This document shows, one piece after another, positions 36,023 through 44,260 of a DNA stretch of 64,000 nt (position 1 is its first letter; each line of letters starts with the position of its first letter). Where the stretch lies: assembly GCA_040080965.1 (NCBI GenBank), contig JBEBHH010000006.1, positions 62,001 through 126,000 of the forward strand, in the 5' to 3' direction. The notes below the pieces were generated by a model. The model ran no database searches. It saw only the letters and a program-made list of their open reading frames with translations, and was not told the origin of the DNA. The stretch is from SHZI01 sp040080965 (GTDB lineage Bacteria; Pseudomonadota; Gammaproteobacteria; Steroidobacterales; GCA-2729495). The position numbers and the translations under genes are program-made.

Positions 36023-38343
36023 ACGACGGAGAGTGCTGTGTTCGCCTCGCCGAGCCGGTGGGGCCGGTCGATGAAGTTACCCTGGATGAAATCCACCCCG
36101 ATGGTCCGCAGGGCCTCGAAGTCCGCCTGGGTTTCCACCTGCTCCGCGATCACCCGGAAGCCCAGGATCCGCGACACGGCGGTCACGGCCGTCACCACCT
36201 GGTGATTCAGCGTCTCGGGGCGCAGGTCCCGGGTGTAGGTGCCGTCGATCTTCAGGTAGTCGATCGACAGGTCCCGCAGCGTCGTGAACGAACCCAGGCC
36301 GCTGCCGAAGTCGTCGAGGCCGAACTGGCAACCGATGCCGTGCAGGACCGCGACGAAGCGGCGGGCCTGGTCGAAGCGCTCCATCACCGCGGTCTCCCCC
36401 ACTTCGAAGCAGATGCGGTGCGGGGGCACCTGGCTGTGGTCGAGGCACTCCACGACGAAGTCGAGGAAGCCGTCCTCCGCCAGGGCCTGTGCAGACAGGT
36501 TGATGCTGCAGCTCCGCTCGTCCGGGAGGCGGATGGCGCCGTTGGCGATCGCGGACAGCGTGGCCTGGACGACCCACCGGTCGATGCTGGCCATGAGCTG
36601 GTAGCGCTCCGCCGCCGGGATGAACTGGCGCGGCTGCACCAGCTTGCCGTCCTCGTCGATCATCCGCAGCAGCACCTCGATGGCGGGACCGCGCGTGACC
36701 CGGCCGGCCGTGGAGATCACCGGCTGGGCGTGGAGTTCGAAGCGGTTTTCCCGCAGGGACACCTGCAGCTGGCGCAGCCAGTGGATGTCGCCCCGCTGCC
36801 GCGCCGACACCTCGTCCCGCGCCGAGTACACGTGGACGCGCCCGCGGCCCTGCTGCTTGGCCACGTAGCACGCCGAATCGGCGGCGCTCAGGAGGTCCTT
36901 CAGGGTGCCACTCTCCCGGGAAACTTCGACCAGGCCGATGCTGATGCCGATGGTGAAGATCCGGTCCTGCCACACGAAGCGGTAGTCCCGGATGGCGTTG
37001 CACACGTCGTCGGCGATCTGGCGGGCCTTGTCCAGCGGGCAGCGGATCAGCAGCATGCCGAACTCGTCGCCGCCGAGGCGCGCGACGAAGTCCGAGTCGC
37101 GGACCTGGTCGCGAATGAGCTTGGCCACTTCCCTGAGCATGTTGTCGCCGGCCAGGTGGCCGCAGGTGTCATTGACGGCCTTGAACCGGTCCAGGTCCAT
37201 GTAGCAGAGGACCGAATTCACCGAGTCGCCATGGCCGCCTTCCAGCGTCTCCGCCAGGCGCCGCTCGAACTCGGTACGGTTGATCAGCCCCGTCAGCGCG
37301 TCGTGGGCGGCCTGGTAGGAGATCCGGCGGGTGAGGCCGCGAATCTCGGTGACGTCGTGCATGATCACCACGGCGCCCGCCACCGTCTCGCCGGCGCCGA
37401 TGATGGGCGACGCCGTCAGCTCCACGGAGAGCTCACGGTCGCCGTCCTTGGCGATCATCAGCGCCCGGCGGCCGAGCCCGATCTGTCGGCGTTCCGACAG
37501 GCAGCGGGCCACGGGGTCGCCCAGGTCCTTGCGGTCGGTCTCGTCCACCAGGGTCATCAGGTCCGTCATGCGCTTGCCGACGGCATTCTCCCGCGTGAAG
37601 CCCGTGAGCTTCTCGGCCGCGCCGTTCAGGTAGTCGATGACCCCCTCGGTGTCGGCCGTGATCACGCCCTCGCCGATGGATTCCAGGGTGATCTGGGCCT
37701 GCTGCTTGCCCCGGCCCAGGTTGGCCTCGATGCTCTTCCGGTAGCTCACGTCCCTGGCGATCGACAGGATCGCCTTCTGGCCCCGGTAGTCGATCATCGT
37801 GCCCGCGGCCTCGACCCAGAGCCCGCCCTCCTCGCCCGAGATCAGCTGGATCTCGTAGCGGTCGGGAACGGGCTCGCCGGCCAGCCGGCCGGCGATGTTC
37901 TTGCGGGTCATGGCCCGGTACGCAGGACGGACCAGGTCGGTCACCGGGCGGCCCGTCAGCTGCTCGGGCGTCAGGCCCATGAGGGAGCCCGCGGCGTTGT
38001 TGGCGAAGATCACCCGGTCACGGTGCACCAGGACCACCTCCGGCATGGTGTTGGCGAGGTCCTGGAACAGGGCCTCCCGCTGCCGCATCTGCCGGTCCTT
38101 GGTGCTCAGCGCGTCGAAGAGGCGATTGACGTTGTCACCGAGCTGGCCGATTTCGGTGACATCGCTGGCCGGGAGCGCGACGCGCTTGCCAAAGGCCGCG
38201 GCCTCGGCCGCCTCGAGAATTTCCCGGTTGAGTGCTGCCACGCCGCGGACATAATCGCCCCGGGTGCGCCACAGGTAGATGCAGGTTCCGACGAGCCCGA
38301 GGCAGGCCGCCGCGAGGGCCAGTATCAACCACGTCTCGGTCAT
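36019..38343 (-). CDS. Membrane PAS-PAS-GGDEF-EAL cyclic-di-GMP enzyme
   Basis: 774 residues: one N-terminal transmembrane helix (about 5-24), a short linker, PAS (about 90-205), PAS (about 215-335), GGDEF (about 345-505) and EAL (about 515-765). The cyclase site is intact, GGDEF at 424-428, with an RxxD inhibitory site (RDSD, 415-418). The EAL domain keeps the expected acidic and Asn residues: EVLLR, INLSAQ, FEVGET, LDDFGSG, YLKIDG, IAEQVET, QGNF. It could be bifunctional. The preferred direction cannot be read from sequence. The TAG stop comes from a REP half. Confidence 0.94.
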   Translation of the reverse strand: MTETWLILALAAACLGLVGTCIYLWRTRGDYVRGVAALNREILEAAEAAAFGKRVALPASDVTEIGQLGDNVNRLFDALSTKDRQMRQREALFQDLANTMPEVVLVHRDRVIFANNAAGSLMGLTPEQLTGRPVTDLVRPAYRAMTRKNIAGRLAGEPVPDRYEIQLISGEEGGLWVEAAGTMIDYRGQKAILSIARDVSYRKSIEANLGRGKQQAQITLESIGEGVITADTEGVIDYLNGAAEKLTGFTRENAVGKRMTDLMTLVDETDRKDLGDPVARCLSERRQIGLGRRALMIAKDGDRELSVELTASPIIGAGETVAGAVVIMHDVTEIRGLTRRISYQAAHDALTGLINRTEFERRLAETLEGGHGDSVNSVLCYMDLDRFKAVNDTCGHLAGDNMLREVAKLIRDQVRDSDFVARLGGDEFGMLLIRCPLDKARQIADDVCNAIRDYRFVWQDRIFTIGISIGLVEVSRESGTLKDLLSAADSACYVAKQQGRGRVHVYSARDEVSARQRGDIHWLRQLQVSLRENRFELHAQPVISTAGRVTRGPAIEVLLRMIDEDGKLVQPRQFIPAAERYQLMASIDRWVVQATLSAIANGAIRLPDERSCSINLSAQALAEDGFLDFVVECLDHSQVPPHRICFEVGETAVMERFDQARRFVAVLHGIGCQFGLDDFGSGLGSFTTLRDLSIDYLKIDGTYTRDLRPETLNHQVVTAVTAVSRILGFRVIAEQVETQADFEALRTIGVDFIQGNFIDRPHRLGEANTALSVV

Positions 38344-38552
38344 TCAGGTTTTGCTATGGAGGAGTCAGCCGGGCACTGCTCCTCTCGGAATTCTGCGCTG
38401 AAAAATCTGGCGCCGGCCGGCCTCGCGGACGCTTTGAAGCATAGCCGAAGGCCACAGGGGGGGCTGCGGCAGTTCACCATAATCCCCCGTCCACGGCTTT
38501 GGGCCATAATCTTGTCTGACCCCGGCAATCTCCTTACCCTAAGCGGCCCCCA

Positions 38553-39209
38553 ATGAGCATGAATGTCGAAGACGCCCGCACCCAGATGGTGAACCAGCAG
38601 GTGCGGGCCTGGGATGTGCTGGACCCGGCCGTGCTGGCGGTCCTCGCCCAGGTCCCCCGGGAACAGTTCGTGCCGCCGCGCTACCGCACCCTGGCGTTCG
38701 CCGACACGGAGATTCCACTGGGCGGCGGCCAGCTCATGATGACCCCCCAGGTCGAGGGACGCCTGCTCCAGGCCCTGGCCATCCAGGGCACGGACCGGGT
38801 CCTGGAAGTGGGCACCGGCAGCGGCTTCCTGACAGCCTGCCTTGCCCGGCTGGCAAGCCGGGTGACCAGCCTCGAGCTACTGCCGGAGCTGGCCGACGCA
38901 GCCCGGCGGAATCTCCGGACGGTGGCTACGTGGAATGCCGAGGTCCGCACCGAGGATGTTTTCCAGTATCGTCCCGCCGAGCCTTGGGACGTGATCGCCG
39001 TGACGGGTTCCCTGCCGCAGGCCGACGAGCGCTTCCGGCACTGGCTGGCGGACGGCGGCCGGCTCTTCGTCGTCGTGGGCGAAGACCCGCTGATGCGGGC
39101 GCGCCTCGTGACACGCCAGGGCCCGGAACAGTGGGCCTCGACCACGCTTTTCGAAACATCGCTGCCGGCCCTGCTGAACGCAGCGCCGCCATCGAAGTTC
39201 AGATTCTGA
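38553..39209 (+). CDS. pcm: Protein-L-isoaspartate O-methyltransferase-like protein
   Basis: 218 residues of the PCMT family, which methylates isoaspartate for protein repair. MVNQQVRAWDVLDPAVL, VPREQFVPPRYRTLAFAD and motif I VLEVGTGSGFLTACLA are present. This subfamily is commonly found next to tolC in gammaproteobacteria, as here (tolC follows after 19 bases), and differs from the pcm beside surE; the true substrate of this version is uncertain. A second ATG at 38559 is possible. Two CATAAT-like -10 hexamers lie upstream in the 209-bp gap. Confidence 0.85.
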   Translation: MSMNVEDARTQMVNQQVRAWDVLDPAVLAVLAQVPREQFVPPRYRTLAFADTEIPLGGGQLMMTPQVEGRLLQALAIQGTDRVLEVGTGSGFLTACLARLASRVTSLELLPELADAARRNLRTVATWNAEVRTEDVFQYRPAEPWDVIAVTGSLPQADERFRHWLADGGRLFVVVGEDPLMRARLVTRQGPEQWASTTLFETSLPALLNAAPPSKFRF

Positions 39210-39228
39210 ATTCCTCGGAAGGGATGTC

Positions 39229-40734
39229 ATGAGACACGGATTTAAGCTGTTACCCGTCGCCACATTCGCGGCCACGCTGCTGGCCTCCGGCCTGGCGTCC
39301 GCAGACACCCTGCTGCAGATCTACGAGAAGGCGGTGCGCAGCGATCCGCTGGTGCGGGAAGCCGAGGCGAACAAGCTGGCCACCCAGGAGGGCAAGCCCA
39401 TTGCACGGGGCAGCCTGCTGCCGCAGGTCAACGGACGCTACAACATCAATGAAACTTCGGCCGACGGCTCGACCGTGACAACCCTGGGCAATGCCCCACC
39501 TGTGCCGCGCCTCATCGATTCCCGGGATTACGACGCCAATTTCTGGTCCCTGGAACTGCGCCAGTCCGTGTTCCGCTGGGACCAGTGGGTCCGGCTGTCC
39601 CAGGCCGGCAAGCAGTCGGCCCAGGCGGACGTGGACTATGAAGCCGCCCAGCAGGACCTCGCCGTACGCACCGCTGAGGCCTACTTCAACGTCCTGGCGG
39701 CGGAAGACACCCTTGCGTCGGAGCAGGCCGCGAAGGACGCCATCGGCCGCCAGCTTGAGCAGGCCCAGAAGCGCTTCGAGGTGGGCCTGATCGCCATCAC
39801 CGACGTGCAGGAGGCCCAGGCCGCCTACGACCAGGCGCTGGCCGCGGAGATCCTGGCCAAGCGGGCCCTCGCCAACCAGCAGGAAGTCCTGCGCACGATC
39901 ATCGACGAGACGCCCCCGGCGCTCGCCAAGCCCGCGGAGGAACTACCCCTGCGCAGCCCCGACCCGGCCGACGCAAATCAGTGGGTGGACCTGGCCATGC
40001 AGCAGAACCGCAGCCTCATCTCCAGCCAGATCGGCTCGGAGATTGCCAAGGACGACGTGAGCATCGCCCGCACCGGCCACTTCCCGACGGTCGATTTTGT
40101 CGCCACGCGCAACAACACCGATAACACGGGCTTCTCGCGTTCCCCCTGTATCAATAATCCCGCCACCCCATACTCGCCGGCGGTCAACACGTGCTTCGAG
40201 GATAGCAATCCGATTCCCGACGGCACGCTCCTGCGCTACGGCACCGGCACCGACCTCGAGAACGACTCCCTATCCCTGCAGTTCGCCCTGCCGATCTTTG
40301 CCGGCGGCAGCACCTCGGCCCGCGTCCAGCAGGCCGTCTACCAGCACCGGGCCGCCCGCGAGCGCCTGGAGCGGACCGCGCGGGAGACCGAACGCCAGAC
40401 CCGGGACGCCTACCTGGGCGTCATCTCGGGAATCTCGCGGGTCCAGGCGTTGAAACAGGCCTTCGAGTCGGCAAAGACCGCCTTGAAGGCCACCGAGGCC
40501 GGCTACGAGGTGGGCACCCGCACGACCGTCGACGTGCTGGATGCCCGGCGCACGGTGTTCACGGCCGAGACCAACTACCTCCGCAGCCGCTACGACTACC
40601 TGATCAACGGGCTGCGACTGAAGCAGGCGGCGGGTACGCTCACGGTGGAGGACATTGCCGCCATCGACGCGATGCTGAGCGGGACGGCCACCGAGGCGGA
40701 GTTGCCCGGCAAGCCGGTGCCGGCCACGAACTAG
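39229..40734 (+). CDS. tolC: TolC-family outer membrane efflux channel
   Basis: A 501-residue outer-membrane trimeric channel for type I secretion and drug efflux. The signal peptide is FKLLPVATFAATLLASGLASA. The mature protein begins DTLLQIYEKAVRSDPLV and has the two structural repeats expected, with LEQAQKRFEVGLIAITDVQEA and YEVGTRTTVDVLDARR as the equivalent turns. No membrane-fusion or ABC partner is adjacent, so it probably serves several systems. GGAAGGGA precedes the ATG. Confidence 0.95.
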   Translation: MRHGFKLLPVATFAATLLASGLASADTLLQIYEKAVRSDPLVREAEANKLATQEGKPIARGSLLPQVNGRYNINETSADGSTVTTLGNAPPVPRLIDSRDYDANFWSLELRQSVFRWDQWVRLSQAGKQSAQADVDYEAAQQDLAVRTAEAYFNVLAAEDTLASEQAAKDAIGRQLEQAQKRFEVGLIAITDVQEAQAAYDQALAAEILAKRALANQQEVLRTIIDETPPALAKPAEELPLRSPDPADANQWVDLAMQQNRSLISSQIGSEIAKDDVSIARTGHFPTVDFVATRNNTDNTGFSRSPCINNPATPYSPAVNTCFEDSNPIPDGTLLRYGTGTDLENDSLSLQFALPIFAGGSTSARVQQAVYQHRAARERLERTARETERQTRDAYLGVISGISRVQALKQAFESAKTALKATEAGYEVGTRTTVDVLDARRTVFTAETNYLRSRYDYLINGLRLKQAAGTLTVEDIAAIDAMLSGTATEAELPGKPVPATN

Positions 40735-40750
40735 CCGGCCGGCCCGCGCC

Positions 40751-42019
40751 TTAACCGATCAGCGGGTCGATCAGCGCCAGGAGCCGGTCCAGGGCGCCGC
40801 GGTTCGCCAGGATGGCCTGGCTGCCGGCCGAGCCGCGCTTCCTCCGCTCCGCCTCGTCGCCCAGCAGCCAGCTCACCTCGGCTGCCAGGCCGGCCCAGTC
40901 CGGCACCACGAGGGCGGCCCCGCAGTCCACCAGCAGCTCGGCGATGTCCGCCGCATTCTCGTTGTGGGGCCCGGTGACCACCGGTACGCCCAGCGCCACC
41001 GGCTCCAGCAGGTTGTGGCCGCCGATGCGCACCAGGCTGCCGCCGACGAAGGCCACGTCCGCCGCGGCGTAGAAGGTGGTCAGCTCGCCCATGGTGTCAC
41101 CGAGAAGGACACGGGTACCCGGCGCGGCAACGGCGCCGCTGCTGCGGGTGACACAGGCAATGCCCCGGCTGTCGAGCAGGGCGGCCACCTGGGGAAACCG
41201 CTCCGGATGCCGGGGCACCAGCACGAGCAGTGCGTCCGGGTGGTGCTCCAGGATCCGGGCATGGGCATCGAGGACGGCAGCCTCCTCACCGTCGTGGGTG
41301 CTCGCGGCCACCCAGACGGGCCGGTCCTGGAACTGCCGCCGGCGCAGCTCCCGTCCGCGGCTGGCAATTTCCGGCGGCAGCTCGAAATCGAACTTGATGT
41401 TGCCGGTGACGTGGGTGCGGGCCGGATTCGCCCCCAGGGATCGAAAGCGCCCGGCGTCCGCGGGCGTCTGCGCCGCGATCACGATGCCGTTGGACAGCGT
41501 GTCGCGGAAGAGCGGAATCAACCGCCGGTAGCGCCGGACCGACCTCAGCGATACCCGGGCGCTGGCGAGTACCAGCGGCACCTGGCGCTGCCCGCACTCG
41601 TGGTACAGGTTCGGCCACAGCTCCGTTTCCATGATGATCGCGAGCATGGGCCGCGCCCAGTCGAAGAACCGGCGCACGGCGCCGGCCAGGTCGTAGGGCA
41701 CGTAGCTGTGGACCACCGAGTCGCCGAAGAGCGCGCGCACGCGCTCGGAGCCCGTCGGGGTCATGGTGGTGATCACCAGCGGCACGTCCGGGTGACGCTT
41801 GAGGAGCGCCCGCACCAGCGGCGCCGCCGCCTGTACCTCACCGACCGACACGGCATGGACCCAGATCGACGTGCGGGAGAGCCGCGGCATGCCGAACCCG
41901 AAGCGCTCGCCGATGCGCCGGCGGTAGCCGGGCACGCTGAAGCCGCGCCACACCAGGTGCAGCAGCAGCAGCGGCACCGCCAGATAGGTCAGGAGGACGT
42001 AGGCGACCCGCAGGGGCAC
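40751..42019 (-). CDS. waaA: 3-deoxy-D-manno-octulosonic acid transferase
   Basis: Inner-membrane-associated transferase that adds Kdo to lipid IVA. The 422 residues have an N-terminal membrane anchor (VLLTYLAVPLLLLHLVW), WVHAVSVGEVQAA with the acceptor-side Glu, TMTPTGSERV, ETELWPNLYHEC and a CMP-Kdo-side FVGGSLVRIGGHNLLEP. It completes the Kdo route started by kdsD and kdsC at 2-3.6 kb. It lies eight bases after hldE. Confidence 0.96.
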   Translation of the reverse strand: MPLRVAYVLLTYLAVPLLLLHLVWRGFSVPGYRRRIGERFGFGMPRLSRTSIWVHAVSVGEVQAAAPLVRALLKRHPDVPLVITTMTPTGSERVRALFGDSVVHSYVPYDLAGAVRRFFDWARPMLAIIMETELWPNLYHECGQRQVPLVLASARVSLRSVRRYRRLIPLFRDTLSNGIVIAAQTPADAGRFRSLGANPARTHVTGNIKFDFELPPEIASRGRELRRRQFQDRPVWVAASTHDGEEAAVLDAHARILEHHPDALLVLVPRHPERFPQVAALLDSRGIACVTRSSGAVAAPGTRVLLGDTMGELTTFYAAADVAFVGGSLVRIGGHNLLEPVALGVPVVTGPHNENAADIAELLVDCGAALVVPDWAGLAAEVSWLLGDEAERRKRGSAGSQAILANRGALDRLLALIDPLIG

Positions 42020-42027
42020 GGGCCGGG

Positions 42028-43461
42028 TTACTTCGGTGGGAGCCGCTGGAGGGCCTCGACGACGGCCGACGTGGAGCGGCCCTCCCGGAAACTCAAGACT
42101 TCGACGGTTCCGCCGTTCTCCAGGACCTGGCGGGCGCCGGCGATGTTCTCCGGACGGTAGTCCCCGCCCTTCACCAGCACGTCCGGCAGGATTTCCGCGA
42201 CCAGCGCTTCCGGCGTGTCCTCGCTGAAGGGCACCACCCAGTCCACGGCCGCGAGGCCCGCCAGGACGGCCATGCGGTCGGCCAGGGGATTGATGGGCCG
42301 GCCGGCGCCCTTGAGGCGGGTGACCGACGCATCGTCATTCACCGCCACCAGCAGGCGATCGCCCCGCTGCTTGGCCTCTTCCAGATAGGCCACGTGGCCG
42401 GCGTGCAGGATGTCGAAGCAGCCGTTGGTCATCACCAGGCGCTCGCCGCGGCCCCGGGCCTCAGCCGCCACCTGCCGGGCCTCGGATCGCTGGAGCAGGC
42501 CACGCCCGCCCTGGCCGTGCTCGTGGAGCGCCAGCCGCAGTTCGGACGGCGTCACGCTGGCCACGCCGATCTTGCCGACCACGAGGCCCGCCGCCAGGTT
42601 GGCGAGGCCGGCGGCGTCCTGGAACGTCAGGCCGGCGCCGAGGCCGGCCGCCAGCGTGGCGATGACGGTGTCGCCGGCGCCCGTGACATCGAACACCTGG
42701 CGGGCACGGGCCGGCAGGAAGACCGGTTCACCCTCGGCGCTGATGACTGCCATGCCCCGCTCGCCGAGCGTGACCACGAGGGCCTTAAGGTCCAGCGCCT
42801 CCCGCAGGGCCTCGCCCTGGTCGGCAATCTCCGTCTGGCTGCGTGCCGTGCCGACCACGGCCTCGAACTCGGCCTGGTTCGGGGTCAGCACCGTGGCGCC
42901 CCGGTAGCGGGCGAAGTCGGTGCCCTTCGGATCCACCAGCACCGGAATGCCCCGCCGGCGGCAGACGCCGATCAGCGCCTCGACCTGGCTCAGCGTGCCC
43001 TTGGCGTAGTCGGACAGGATGCAGACGGACGCCTGGGGCAACAGCCGCTCCAGGGCGCCCGCCATGGGCTGTGCGTCGTCAGAGGAAAAGGCCTCTTCCG
43101 TGTCGAGGCGGATGAGCTGCTGGTTGCGGCTGAGGACCCGTAGTTTCGTGATGGTCGGACGGGCGGCAGACTCGACGAAGTCGACCGCAATGCCGTGCTT
43201 CCGCAGCAGTCCGCCCAGTGTCGCCGCGTTGCCGTCGCGGCCGACGATGCCGGTCAGCGACGTCCGCGCGCCCAGGCTGGCCAGGTTGATCGCCACGTTG
43301 GCCGCGCCGCCGGCCCGGGACTCGGAGCCCGTGACCCGCACGACGGGAACGGGAGCCTCCGGGGAGATGCGCGACGTCGGGCCGAACCAGTACTCGTCCA
43401 GCATCACGTCGCCGGCGACCAGCACCCCGACGCGGCTGAAATCGGGAACGCTCTGGGTCAA
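42028..43461 (-). CDS. hldE: Bifunctional heptose 7-phosphate kinase / heptose 1-phosphate adenylyltransferase
   Basis: Makes ADP-heptose precursors for the LPS inner core. The 477 residues comprise an N-terminal ribokinase-type domain (about 1-320; GDVMLDEYWFG, RAGGAANVAINLASLGA, DVTGAGDTVIATLA) and a C-terminal nucleotidyltransferase domain (about 340-477; MTNGCFDILHAGHV, LPDVLVKGGDY). Both active sites look intact. It is probably cotranscribed with waaA. Confidence 0.96.
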   Translation of the reverse strand: MTQSVPDFSRVGVLVAGDVMLDEYWFGPTSRISPEAPVPVVRVTGSESRAGGAANVAINLASLGARTSLTGIVGRDGNAATLGGLLRKHGIAVDFVESAARPTITKLRVLSRNQQLIRLDTEEAFSSDDAQPMAGALERLLPQASVCILSDYAKGTLSQVEALIGVCRRRGIPVLVDPKGTDFARYRGATVLTPNQAEFEAVVGTARSQTEIADQGEALREALDLKALVVTLGERGMAVISAEGEPVFLPARARQVFDVTGAGDTVIATLAAGLGAGLTFQDAAGLANLAAGLVVGKIGVASVTPSELRLALHEHGQGGRGLLQRSEARQVAAEARGRGERLVMTNGCFDILHAGHVAYLEEAKQRGDRLLVAVNDDASVTRLKGAGRPINPLADRMAVLAGLAAVDWVVPFSEDTPEALVAEILPDVLVKGGDYRPENIAGARQVLENGGTVEVLSFREGRSTSAVVEALQRLPPK

Positions 43462-43501
43462 GTCTGAGTGCCTGGCCGCACTTGGCCTGGCCGTACTTCG
43501 C

Positions 43502-44233
43502 CTAACCGCACTTTGAATCCCCGCAGGCGAGGCAGGTCATGCAGCCGTCCATGTAGACCACGGCCGCAGCGCTGCACGCGCCGCACATCTGGGCGCCCGC
43601 CGGGTACTCGCTGCGGGCAAAGGCGTCCTGCTGGCGCTGCTGGTCCTCGAACTCCCGGCGCTTCTGCTCGACGAGCTTGCGCTTGTGCTCGTCCAGGTTG
43701 TCGGGAGGCAGCAGGCCGATGAAGCGCAGGTGCTTCTCCACGATGTGGCCGAGCTCGGCGATGATCGAAGGCATGAACTTGCCGCCGGGCTGCCAGTAGC
43801 CGCCGCGGGGATCGAAGACGGCCTTGAGCTCGTCCACCATGAAGGCCACGTCGCCGCCCTTGCGGAACACCGCGGACATCAGCCGCGTGAGGGCCACGAT
43901 CCACTGGTAGTGGTCCAGGTTCTTCGAGTTGATGAAGATCTCGAATGGCCGGCGCTGCTCGTGCTCGGTGCCCGGGTTAAGGATGACGTCATTGATGGTG
44001 ACGTACATCGCGTGATCGGAAACCGGGGTCTTCACCTTGTAGGTCGAGCCCTGGAGCATTTCCGGGCGCTCGAGCTTCTCGTGCATCCGGACCACGTTGC
44101 CTTCGACCGCCAGGCGCTTGGCCGCTGCGGCGTCCGCCTTCGGGCCCGCCTTGCCCTTCTGGGCAGCTGACTTGTCGTCGGCGGACTCGACCCGGTAGCC
44201 AACGATTTTCTTGTCGATCTTGATCTTTGCCAT
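43502..44233 (-). CDS. nrdJb: Class II ribonucleotide reductase, small C-terminal subunit
   Basis: A 243-residue partner of NrdJa in the split adenosylcobalamin-dependent reductase, as described in Pseudomonas. It carries the TSCPD-type domain (KLERPEMLQGSTYKVKTP) and ends with a cysteine-rich tail, MCGACSAAA then MTCLACGDSKCG, which is likely the redox shuttle that re-reduces the active site. It lies 27 bases after nrdJa. The Lys/Ala-rich N-terminus is low complexity. Confidence 0.9.
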   Translation of the reverse strand: MAKIKIDKKIVGYRVESADDKSAAQKGKAGPKADAAAAKRLAVEGNVVRMHEKLERPEMLQGSTYKVKTPVSDHAMYVTINDVILNPGTEHEQRRPFEIFINSKNLDHYQWIVALTRLMSAVFRKGGDVAFMVDELKAVFDPRGGYWQPGGKFMPSIIAELGHIVEKHLRFIGLLPPDNLDEHKRKLVEQKRREFEDQQRQQDAFARSEYPAGAQMCGACSAAAVVYMDGCMTCLACGDSKCG

Positions 44234-44260
44234 GGCACTCTTTCCCGTAGATGGTGGGCC

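Noticed and set aside
36019..38343. EAL domain considered degenerate because EVL replaces EAL
   Set aside because: The catalytic Glu is retained and EVLLR is common in the family. The other metal-binding and catalytic positions are present, so inactivity cannot be claimed.
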